Below, one piece after another: positions 33,123 to 41,313 of a stretch of 64,000 nucleotides of DNA (positions are counted from its first letter, which is position 1; each line of letters opens with the position of its first letter). The notes under the pieces were generated by a model, which had not been told where the DNA came from, made no database searches, and worked only from the letters and a program-made list of their open reading frames with translations. The stretch is taken from NCBI RefSeq assembly GCF_937863485.1, contig NZ_CALMFY010000131.1, forward strand, positions 1-64,000. Reading direction: 5' to 3'. A program made the position numbers and the translations under genes. This DNA comes from an uncultured Nostoc sp. GTDB lineage: Bacteria; Cyanobacteriota; Cyanobacteriia; Cyanobacteriales; Nostocaceae.

Positions 33123-33965
33123 CTAGTTTTGAGATCCGCTAAATTGGTCAGCGAACGCTTTGAACTCGACAGCATCGTGACTACAGAACAGGCGCACGCC
33201 CTTATTGCGATCGCTCGATAACGCGTGTAGCCGATCTTGATTGAACAACCGAGCCTGGCGATCCACCTCCATCATCCACTGGTAAGCACGCAAACCTGGC
33301 GTACAGCGTCTTTTGGATGAATCCATCTCGTGCCGATAAAAGTAGGCGTCGCCTGCATGTAGAAGCCAACCCTCTGGTGTATCAATGGCGATACCAGCAT
33401 GACCCCGCGTGTGACCAACAAGCGGGATAAAGAGAATCTCAGGCGGTAGTCCGTCGAGGTCACGTACTGCTTCAAAGCCGAACCAAGGTTCGCCTCCCGC
33501 CGAATAATACTTCCAGTGCTTAACCTCGTCCCACTGTTCTGGACGATAGCGCCTTTTGGCGATGAAGCCGCGCCGATCCTGCGCGGTTTCAATCTCTGTC
33601 TGCATTACATGCACAGTTGCTTCCGGGAAATCTTCTAGACCACCAGCATGATCGAAATCGAGGTGAGTAAGCACAATATGACGCACATCTCGTGCGGAAA
33701 ATCCCAGCCGCTCAACTTGCTCAAGTGCGGTATATTTTTTATCAAACTGGATGCCATTGAAATGAATGAAGAACGGACTGAGGCGGGAGTAAGGGGACTT
33801 GATATCGCGCAGTCCGAAACCAGTATCAATCAGAACAAGTCCCTGCTCTGTCTCGACAAGCAAACAGTGGCAGACGAGGTGAGCCGTTGGGCCCCGACTG
33901 AAGCCATCGAAGAAAGCCCCACCAATCGGGCACATGCAGCCGCAATTGAGATGATGAATTTGCAT
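33123..33965 (-). CDS. MBL-fold hydrolase, N-acyl homoserine lactonase-like
   Basis: A 280-residue metallo-beta-lactamase-fold enzyme. The dinuclear metal motif HLDFDHAGG (residues about 109-117) is followed by a metal His in VGHTRGHAGI near 186-195, a bridging Asp in LLHAGDAYFY near 205-214, and a late His in FCSHDAVEF near 263. N-terminal VLIDTGFGLRD is also typical. This is the AHL-lactonase/quorum-quenching type pattern, although related members hydrolyse other lactones. It is relatively G+C-rich compared with flanking genes (a 60-base stretch at 33541 is 37/60 G+C). It reads with the SDR gene upstream and the ADH downstream. Confidence 0.85.
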   Translation of the reverse strand: MQIHHLNCGCMCPIGGAFFDGFSRGPTAHLVCHCLLVETEQGLVLIDTGFGLRDIKSPYSRLSPFFIHFNGIQFDKKYTALEQVERLGFSARDVRHIVLTHLDFDHAGGLEDFPEATVHVMQTEIETAQDRRGFIAKRRYRPEQWDEVKHWKYYSAGGEPWFGFEAVRDLDGLPPEILFIPLVGHTRGHAGIAIDTPEGWLLHAGDAYFYRHEMDSSKRRCTPGLRAYQWMMEVDRQARLFNQDRLHALSSDRNKGVRLFCSHDAVEFKAFADQFSGSQN

Positions 33966-34139
33966 GAATCCTCCGTTACGACTCTGATTCCTCAGAACCA
34001 GCCTAAATGTGTGAGATTGCCGACTGCACGATTAACTTCGCTGATGCTGTTAGCCCAAGCGATGCCTACGACGGGCTGCGCCAACGCCCTCTATTTCAAA
34101 ACAGTGCCAACTGAGCATATTCGATTGATTACGTGTAAA

Positions 34140-34943
34140 TTACTCGTTGCCTGATCCCGGCTCAGTGAGCTTGCGATGCAGTTCAGCACTTACGGTATCA
34201 GGTAAGACCTTGCTCACTGTGCCCAGAATCTTCGTCTTCAGTGAACCTGCGATGATCTCATGCTTACCTGCCATCAAGGCATCGAAACCCTGCTTGGCGA
34301 CCTCAGCTGGATCGTCCTTTTGATCTGCGCCTACCTTGGTGTCGTCCATATCCGCACGCTGGAAGAAGTTGGTATCGGTGGGTCCAGGCATAAGCGCGGT
34401 GACAGTCACGCCCGTATCCTTCAACTCGCTGCGTAGCCCCTCTGAAAAAGAATGCACAAACGCCTTTGAGGCAGCGTAGACTGTCTCAAACGGGCCAGGC
34501 ATCAGGGCGACGATCGACGATGTGAAAAGGATTCGACCCTTGCCAAGCTCAACCATATCCTTTACAACTAATTTGGCAAGATGGACAGAGGACACAACGT
34601 TCAAATTAATCAGATTGAGTTCTTCCTTCAGGTCGGTTTCACGAGCGAAGTCGCCGCTAACACCGACACCCGCGTTGATGGCGATCGCATCCACTGGTCG
34701 GCCAGTCGCTTTAATCTGATTGTAGAGCGTCTCAACACCATCATAGGTAGCCAGATCAGCCTGCACCGTCTCAACCTGAGCACCTAGATCCTTGAAAGCT
34801 TGAGCAGCTTCATTGATACTCGATCCGGTGGCTGTGACTAGAAGATCAAAGCCGTTTTGGGCAAACTGTTTGGCAAGTTCGTAGCCAATACCGTTTGAGG
34901 CACCCGTCACGACAGCAAGCGGTCGGGTCAAAGAACTGTTCAT
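34140..34943 (-). CDS. Short-chain dehydrogenase/reductase
   Basis: A 267-residue classical SDR. Cofactor motif TGASNGIGYELAKQF (residues about 14-28), NAG motif AIAINAGVGVSGD near 88-100, and catalytic Ser in ILFTSSIVALMPG near 138-150. The YxxxK is in VYAASKAFVHSF near 155-166, followed by the PG motif ALMPGPTDTNFF. NADP preference is not obvious. The substrate is unknown. Coding G+C is raised relative to the window (33/60 in the line at 34261), and codon choice ends more in G/C, a sign of acquisition from another lineage. Upstream of the lactonase gene with a 174-bp gap. Confidence 0.88.
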   Translation of the reverse strand: MNSSLTRPLAVVTGASNGIGYELAKQFAQNGFDLLVTATGSSINEAAQAFKDLGAQVETVQADLATYDGVETLYNQIKATGRPVDAIAINAGVGVSGDFARETDLKEELNLINLNVVSSVHLAKLVVKDMVELGKGRILFTSSIVALMPGPFETVYAASKAFVHSFSEGLRSELKDTGVTVTALMPGPTDTNFFQRADMDDTKVGADQKDDPAEVAKQGFDALMAGKHEIIAGSLKTKILGTVSKVLPDTVSAELHRKLTEPGSGNE

Positions 34944-35583
34944 AACCGTTTGTTCAAACTCCTATATAACTGCTCCACGCTCGTAAGTCTTGGCAAGCTT
35001 CTATCTCACTACCAGACCGTCTGCGTGGACTGTAGGCTTTCAATTCTTATAATTTTAGGGCGGCCGCAGTGTAGTTACGTCTTTCGCAGGAAATATCGCT
35101 CCTGTGTCTTTAAGGTTACTTTTATAGAGTTTTGGATATATTTTTAACCTTCATTTAGTCGAACAGACTGTGCTTTACTTCTACCTCTGGCAAACCTCAG
35201 ATTTTAAGGGACTAAGTACGGTTTTGCATAAAATCGTATCGTTTTTAAATGCAGAGGGACACATTGCCATTGTAGAGGGATGCATTGGCATTGCAGAGGG
35301 ACGCATTGCCATTGCCAAATTTAATTCGCTACGAATTAATGAAATGCTGTACTAATAACATTTTTTTGTGAGGCTGCGCCAAATTTTCTTGGCTTCTTAT
35401 TTCTTTCTTTCTTTCTTTGCGTTCTTTGCGTTCTTTGCGGTTCGTTCCTCATATATGGCGCATCTTCATACAGAATTGGTATTAGCCCTATTTGCAACAA
35501 ACTCCAACTCTGTATTATGCGTGAGCTATCAAATTTAGATGTAGCACTTGTAGCAACCGATGGTTAGTACCTAATATTGACAG
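34944..35583. repeat. Intergenic region with 21-bp triplicate and T/C simple repeats
   Basis: No convincing gene. At 35249-35316 three copies of GCAGAGGGACGCATTGCCATT occur (21-bp period). About 35398-35445 holds CTTTCTTTCTTTCTTTGCG and GTTCTTTGCGTTCTTTGCG. The remaining sequence is AT-rich. Confidence 0.65.
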
Positions 35584-37251
35584 TTAACTACGAACTTTGG
35601 TGAGGATTTTTTGAGAATAAAAGGAAGCTGATTCTTCATTTTTGGCACAATCTTGGGCAAACTTAATCAAATGGTGTCCCACAAGTCCAACGTGAATCAA
35701 GTTTTCAATATCACCCGCTTTCAGGGCTGGCTTAGCCATTTTCCAAAAAGTCTGACGATAGTTACTAAATATGCCTATCCGCAGCAAAATATTCCCTAAA
35801 TAAGTTAAACCTTTGCGAATATTAGCCCCAGAAGTGCGAGCTGGGCTGTTTGGTACTTCGATGCGGTTTGGGTAGGTGTGTTCCATATTGTAGGCGAACC
35901 GCTGATATAAAAATTCTGGCTCATAAGCTGTTGTAATGCAGCGCCGCCACATCTCAATAACTTGCTCGTAGGGCATCAAAAATTCAACATTTGATTCGCG
36001 GCTTTCATCAAAGACAATTCGTCCTTCTGCTTCTAACCTCCGCCATAAAGGAGTTCTAGGTAAAGCATGAAGGAGGTTAATTGTCAACATGGGAATTTGG
36101 GATGCCCGGATAAATTCGATAATTCGGTCTGCTGTTTCTGGTGTATCTGTATCTAACCCGATGATGATTCCTGATACTACTTCCATGCCATAGCTATTTA
36201 AAATCTGAATCGCTTTTAAAATCGGTAGACTCAGATTTTGGTCTTTGGAAATAGCATGGAGAGCATTTGGTTCAGGTGTTTCAATGCCGCAAAAGACTGT
36301 GCAGAAATAAGCTTCGCGCATCATTTCTAGCAATTTTGGACTTTGAGCTAGGTTGAGCGTTGCTTCACAGGCAAACTGGATGGGATAACCATTGCGTTTT
36401 TGCCAGTCAATCAGGTGAGGAAGCAACTTCATGGCGGCGCGGCGATCGCCAACAAAGTTATCATCGACAAAATACACTGCCCCCAAATTCCCAGATTGTC
36501 GCATTGCATCTAGCTCCGCAACTACTTGCTCTGGTGTTTTCATCCGGGGACTGTTGCCGTAGAGTTCTGGAATATCACAAAACTCGCAGCGATAAGGGCA
36601 ACCACTGGAAAACTGGACATTTGCCAGGAAATAATCATTGATATTCAGCAAATGATAAGCTGGAGTGGGAAACTCTGTGAGGGGCAAACGTTCCTTGGTT
36701 TCAAAGCGAATTTGCGCTTGGGGACGTTCCAGGTTTTGGTCGAGATATTCGATCATCCGATCGTTTGCATCTCCTAATTCACCCAAACTTAAAATGTCAA
36801 ACTCAGGATAATATTCTGGACACCCAGATACCGAGGGGCCACCCACAACTGTGATTTTGCCGGCTCGATGGGCAAGTTCATTAATTTGATTAATCTGTGG
36901 TTTCTGGATATGCATTCCACTGACAATCACCACATCAGCCCATTGGTAATCAGCCCTAGTTGCTGATTTGACATTCTCATCAATAAACCGCACTTCCCAT
37001 TCTTTAGGTAAGTAGGCAGCCACAATTAAAATACCTTGGGGTGGCATAAAAGCCCGGACATTACCCATAAGTGGGTAGGCGTGATGAAAAGTACCAAAAG
37101 AGCGGCTGTATTTAGGAAAGATACACAGAATGCGTCGATGGTGCAAAGGAACGTAGCGGGTTCCTTGATTGACAGGAGCGGTTTTTGAATTGGCCGCGAC
37201 ATTAATTTGTTGATCCAAAGACTTCATATTCACAGTCATCGCAAATTTCAC
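35584..37251 (-). CDS. B12-binding domain radical SAM protein
   Basis: A 555-residue protein with an N-terminal cobalamin-binding-like Rossmann domain (ILCIFPKYSRSFG; PPQGILIVAAYLP; VVGGPSVSGCPEYYPEF; residues about 40-165). The radical SAM core (about 185-410) has the 4Fe-4S cluster motif SSGCPYRCEFCDIPE near 215-229 (Cx3Cx2C) and a glycine-rich SAM-binding VVSGIIIGLDTDTP near 344. A C-terminal DUF4070-like helical region follows. Relatives include HpnJ/HpnP-type and other B12-radical SAM methylases and carbon-skeleton enzymes; the actual reaction is unknown. MKSLDQQ eight codons in is an alternative start. It stands alone, divergent in spirit from the exporter at 37740. Confidence 0.85.
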   Translation of the reverse strand: MKFAMTVNMKSLDQQINVAANSKTAPVNQGTRYVPLHHRRILCIFPKYSRSFGTFHHAYPLMGNVRAFMPPQGILIVAAYLPKEWEVRFIDENVKSATRADYQWADVVIVSGMHIQKPQINQINELAHRAGKITVVGGPSVSGCPEYYPEFDILSLGELGDANDRMIEYLDQNLERPQAQIRFETKERLPLTEFPTPAYHLLNINDYFLANVQFSSGCPYRCEFCDIPELYGNSPRMKTPEQVVAELDAMRQSGNLGAVYFVDDNFVGDRRAAMKLLPHLIDWQKRNGYPIQFACEATLNLAQSPKLLEMMREAYFCTVFCGIETPEPNALHAISKDQNLSLPILKAIQILNSYGMEVVSGIIIGLDTDTPETADRIIEFIRASQIPMLTINLLHALPRTPLWRRLEAEGRIVFDESRESNVEFLMPYEQVIEMWRRCITTAYEPEFLYQRFAYNMEHTYPNRIEVPNSPARTSGANIRKGLTYLGNILLRIGIFSNYRQTFWKMAKPALKAGDIENLIHVGLVGHHLIKFAQDCAKNEESASFYSQKILTKVRS

Positions 37252-37298
37252 CCCGGAAAACTGAGCAGCTAAGACAATCTACTGGCAGAATCAGTTGT

Positions 37299-37477
37299 AA
37301 ACCTTATCTATGTTGAGAACCGTAGTTTTTGTCCTCACCCTAAATCCCTCTCCCAAGTAGGGGGAGAGGGACTTCTTTCCGGCTCCCCTTCTCCCAATAT
37401 TGGGAGAAGGGGCTAGGGGATGAGGGTTTTTTCTTTTCATACGGAAAGAACTACAGTTTTCAAGGTGGACGCGGTTT
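37299..37477. repeat. MITE-like repeat family A, full copy
   Basis: 179 bp, nearly identical to 10575-10750. Same inverted ends (AAACCTTATCTATGTTGAGA and TTTTCAAGGTGGACGCGGTTT) and the same internal CCCTCTCCC and TTGGGAGAAGG hairpins. Located between the radical SAM gene and the exporter. The following 37500-37739 holds further short repeats and no gene. Confidence 0.8.
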
Positions 37478-37739
37478 AATTGCAACTAGCTTACCGTGAT
37501 ATTTCAGAAGTTTTTAACTGTAAAATATAAAATCTCCCCTAAAAGCGCAAACTGAATTGGTTTACAAGCTACTGTGATGGAAATGGGGCATTGGGGAGCC
37601 ACTACTGAACGCGAATGTGTCTCCCTTAGGAGTAGACGGATTTCGCTTATCTAGTTGGCGTTCGGGCAATGCCCAACTTGTACTCCTTTGGAGAACCCGT
37701 AGTGTAGCAACTGGCGTCATGGGGGTATGAGCGTTTGTT

Positions 37740-39359
37740 ATGAATTTGATTTACTTTGTTTTGCGTTCTTCTTGGGGGATGGTAGTGATCGCGATCGCTA
37801 CCGGATTTCTGAGTGGCGGTAGTAGTGCTGGCTTGATTGCCCTAATTAGCCGTACTGCTAGTAGCAGTTCCGCTTCCCGGCTGACATCCATAACTTGGGG
37901 TTTTGCGGGGCTGGCAATAGTTGCACTGATTACCAGTATCATTTCCCAAGTGATGCTGATTCGCCTTTCTCAGAATGCTGTTTTGCAATTACGGATGCGT
38001 TTGAGTCGCCAAATTCTCGCTTCTGAGTTGAGTCATCTAGAACGCTTAGGGAATCCTCGATTATTGGCAACTCTAACAGAAGATATTCAGGCGGTTGCCA
38101 ATGCTGTTTATCAGCTGCCTTTCATCTTTATTAATCTAGCGATCGTCTTGGGTTGCATAGCGTATATAACTTGGCTCTCTTGGTTAGTACTGCTGATGGT
38201 TTGTGGTGTTACAGTAGTAGCAATCACTAGTTGTCAGTGGCTACTCAACAGAGGCGGGAAATTGCTAGCCCTAGCTCGTGAAGATGAAGACCATCTGTTT
38301 AAACATTTTCGCACCATTACCGAAGGAGTCAAGGAACTCAAGCTAAATTATCGGCGGCGTCAAGACTTTTTAGAAGAAAAACTGCAATCAACTGCTAACG
38401 AATTTCGTGATCACAACGTTAACGGTCTAACACTTTTTGCCATAACTTCAAGCTGGGGTCAACTCGTATTCTTTTTTGCCCTTGGTTTTGTCCTGTTCGC
38501 GTTACCCCATCTGCTTACCATCAATCCCCAAACTCTCTCTGGTTACATTTTGACCTTGACTTATTTGGTGTTACCAATGGATAACATCATCAGCAAACTT
38601 CCTCTATTAAGCAAAGCCAGCATTGCCTTGCAAAAAATAGAGTCACTGGGTTTATCTCTAGCTAGTCGAACTGAAATATCGACTGTTCCACCTGCCCTTA
38701 AATCGGACTGGCACAGCTTAAAATTTAAAAGTGTTACCCACACTTACTACACAGATCAAGAAGACAATAGCTTTATCTTTGGCCCCATCGACTTGACATT
38801 TTATCCTGAAGAATTAGTCTTTATTGTTGGCGGGAATGGTAGTGGTAAATCTACATTAGCGAAACTAATTACTGGACTTTACATCCCTGAAAACGGCGAA
38901 ATTTGGTTTGATAGTGAGTTAATTAGCGAACAAAACCGAGAATGGTATCGCCAGCATTTTTCCGTGGTATTTTCCGACTTTTATTTATTTGAAGAACTTT
39001 TAGGATTAAAAAATTCTAACTTAGATACTCAAGCAACACAATATTTAAAACAACTACAACTAGACCATAAAGTTAAAGTTGAAAATGGGCAACTTTCCAC
39101 CACTGCACTTTCTCAAGGACAACGGAAACGACTAGCCTTACTCACAGCCTACTTGGAAGATCGACCAATTTATCTATTTGATGAGTGGGCAGCTGATCAA
39201 GATCCAATATTCAAAGAAATATTTTATACTAAACTACTCCCAGAACTGCGATCGCGGGGTAAAACAGTGCTGGTGATTAGCCACGACGATCGCTATTTTC
39301 ATTTAGCAAACCGAATTATCAAACTTGATTATGGACAGATAGAGTACGACAAAACTTAA
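37740..39359 (+). CDS. Cyclic peptide/siderophore ABC exporter (SyrD/PvdE-type), fused permease-ATPase
   Basis: A 539-residue exporter. About six membrane helices occupy residues 1-285, opening with SSWGMVVIAIATGFLSGGSS, characteristic of the cyclic-peptide export family. The NBD has Walker A VGGNGSGKSTLAKL near 362, signature ALSQGQRKRLALLTA near 458, Walker B IYLFDEWAADQDP near 478, and H-loop LVISHDDRYFHLA near 514. The LSQGQ signature and DEWAADQDP Walker B are those of PvdE/SyrD/YojI-like half-transporters that secrete nonribosomal or ribosomal peptides and siderophores. No peptide synthetase, precursor peptide or maturation gene is recognisable beside it, so the cargo is unknown. Confidence 0.9.
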   Translation: MNLIYFVLRSSWGMVVIAIATGFLSGGSSAGLIALISRTASSSSASRLTSITWGFAGLAIVALITSIISQVMLIRLSQNAVLQLRMRLSRQILASELSHLERLGNPRLLATLTEDIQAVANAVYQLPFIFINLAIVLGCIAYITWLSWLVLLMVCGVTVVAITSCQWLLNRGGKLLALAREDEDHLFKHFRTITEGVKELKLNYRRRQDFLEEKLQSTANEFRDHNVNGLTLFAITSSWGQLVFFFALGFVLFALPHLLTINPQTLSGYILTLTYLVLPMDNIISKLPLLSKASIALQKIESLGLSLASRTEISTVPPALKSDWHSLKFKSVTHTYYTDQEDNSFIFGPIDLTFYPEELVFIVGGNGSGKSTLAKLITGLYIPENGEIWFDSELISEQNREWYRQHFSVVFSDFYLFEELLGLKNSNLDTQATQYLKQLQLDHKVKVENGQLSTTALSQGQRKRLALLTAYLEDRPIYLFDEWAADQDPIFKEIFYTKLLPELRSRGKTVLVISHDDRYFHLANRIIKLDYGQIEYDKT

Positions 39360-39492
39360 CCCAAGCGGATTGGGGTAAACGACTTACTTATTTGATTTAT
39401 GAGAATTGCAACTTCAAGCTCCCCAACAACTTTTAATAAGTCGGAGAGCTTCTTTCTCACGAATGATTTAGAATTGCTATAGTTTTTTCAAG

Positions 39493-41313
39493 TTAAAATC
39501 TGAAGGTAGTCCGGAGCCAAGCAACTACACTATCAGGATTGTCAGCATCAAAGTCTGGTGCAGTAATCCATATTACACCGGGCGTGATCGCAATATTGTC
39601 ACTAAGTTGATATTGGTAAAAGCCCTCAATATGTAAGGAGGTATCTTTGTCTACTTGACCAAGGCCCGCTCCTAAATTGATGTTCCTACTTAGAGTAGTC
39701 AACTTTGGCTCCATGCCCACAAAAATGCCTCCCAAACTACCTTTGCTAAATAAATCGGGAAACGATAGTCCGGCACCCCAGTCCCAGACTTCTGCATCAC
39801 CCCTCCCTAAGTAACGGTGCGCGGAATAACCTACCCATCCATTTACTGCCACAGATGGACTAATCCGATAAAACGCTTCTGCACCATAAGTATTCGCTAA
39901 AGTTCCTGTTCCAGCCACTGTGCTGTTTGCTAAGTTACTGCCGATGACTGGGCCGAAGTTTGTGCCACTTAGACCTGTAGTGTTTGGTGGACTATAAGTA
40001 TTGGCGTAAGTCAAAGCTATCCGGAAATTATTCTTGGCGCCGCTGTATAGTAATTGTCCTAGAGCTACATACCTGCCTGCAAATAAGCCATTATTCTCTG
40101 TAGGATTGTTACCGTTAATCGAGGTGTACTCCAATCCTAATTGAAATTGTTTACTAAAATCATGGAGAATGGCAATTCCGGCTCCGGTATCTCCGTAGTC
40201 ATAGACCATATTTCGCCGCGAATATCGTGAGATCCCATTCGCTGCTGACCCCTCAAAATACGGGTTGATGGTTCCACTCAAGCCTAGTTCAAAGGCTCCA
40301 TCAGATTGAGCAAAAACATTAATTGCAGTATTACTACCAGCTAAAAAACGATAGCGCAGTCCAGAGAGGAAAAATTGATTGTTGGGGAAAAGTGGACTGG
40401 CGTAATCAGAAGTTTTACCATCATTAGTTCCAAGTGTTCCACTTCTTGTTCCTCCGGAAGCGGTAATATTTCCTCCTGTGAGTGCTATCCGCAGTTGATC
40501 TGTACCGGTGAAACTGGTGTTTAAGCGCAAAATAAGCCGGTCTTGAAATGTGAAGATGTGAGGTGCGGGTTGCTTGGTGACGACGTTATTGCCTGCTACA
40601 ATTCCTCCAATCACAGTCTCAAGTTCACCAACAAGTTTAGTTGTAGTGGAAAACTGCTGTGCTTGAAGAGTCGCTGTTCTTGCTTCCAACGAATCCACTT
40701 TCCCCCGCAGTTCGGCCAGTTCTGGCCCAAATTGACTTTGGAGTTTTTGCAATGTTTCTAAATCTTCTTTTCTCAGCAGATCGCTAGTTCCTGCACTTAC
40801 CAACTCATTGATTCGATCCAGCGCTGCATTTAGTCCAGCCGCAAACTCGTAACGAGTCATTGCCCGATCACCTTGAAAGGTTTGATTGGGGTAGCCTGCA
40901 ATTACCCCATACCGTTCCACTAAAGATTGCAAGGCTTGAAACGCCCAATCAGTAGGTTTGACATCTGATAACTGCGAAACAGAAGTTACCTGTTCTTTTG
41001 CTGTATTATCATCTGGCGATCGCACTTGATGTCTGCTGACTGTGGGATCGGTAGTCTTAAAAGTAGGTAATGGTTTAGGTGAGAGTAATTGTGAAAGAGG
41101 TGTAACCTTCTCAACCACATAATTGTTGCGATCACGAAAAAATACAGGTGATTGCCCAGAAGCAGGAACAAGGGTGGTATCACTCACAGTAGATGCAACA
41201 GATTCAGGTATATTAGCCTGACTTTTTGCAGGATTAATAACTGAGATAATTGAAATATTTACCAACAAAAGTAAGCACAATCTAAACTTTGAATTCCAGC
41301 AAACAATCGACAT
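39493..41313 (-). CDS. SLH-domain outer-membrane porin (cyanobacterial OprB/iron-uptake porin type)
   Basis: A 606-residue porin with a signal peptide (residues about 1-32). A linker is followed by one SLH domain (VKPTDWAFQALQSLVERYGV then AGYPNQTFQGDRAMTRYEFA, about 120-170) and a short coiled coil (LRGKVDSLEARTATLQAQQF). The carbohydrate-selective OprB-like barrel (about 225-606) ends in the aromatic VVAWLRTTFRF. These are the major cyanobacterial porins; the SLH domain binds the wall while the barrel passes small solutes and inorganic ions, iron included. The next 1.6 kb upstream is gene-poor, giving it a long promoter region. Confidence 0.9.
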   Translation of the reverse strand: MSIVCWNSKFRLCLLLLVNISIISVINPAKSQANIPESVASTVSDTTLVPASGQSPVFFRDRNNYVVEKVTPLSQLLSPKPLPTFKTTDPTVSRHQVRSPDDNTAKEQVTSVSQLSDVKPTDWAFQALQSLVERYGVIAGYPNQTFQGDRAMTRYEFAAGLNAALDRINELVSAGTSDLLRKEDLETLQKLQSQFGPELAELRGKVDSLEARTATLQAQQFSTTTKLVGELETVIGGIVAGNNVVTKQPAPHIFTFQDRLILRLNTSFTGTDQLRIALTGGNITASGGTRSGTLGTNDGKTSDYASPLFPNNQFFLSGLRYRFLAGSNTAINVFAQSDGAFELGLSGTINPYFEGSAANGISRYSRRNMVYDYGDTGAGIAILHDFSKQFQLGLEYTSINGNNPTENNGLFAGRYVALGQLLYSGAKNNFRIALTYANTYSPPNTTGLSGTNFGPVIGSNLANSTVAGTGTLANTYGAEAFYRISPSVAVNGWVGYSAHRYLGRGDAEVWDWGAGLSFPDLFSKGSLGGIFVGMEPKLTTLSRNINLGAGLGQVDKDTSLHIEGFYQYQLSDNIAITPGVIWITAPDFDADNPDSVVAWLRTTFRF

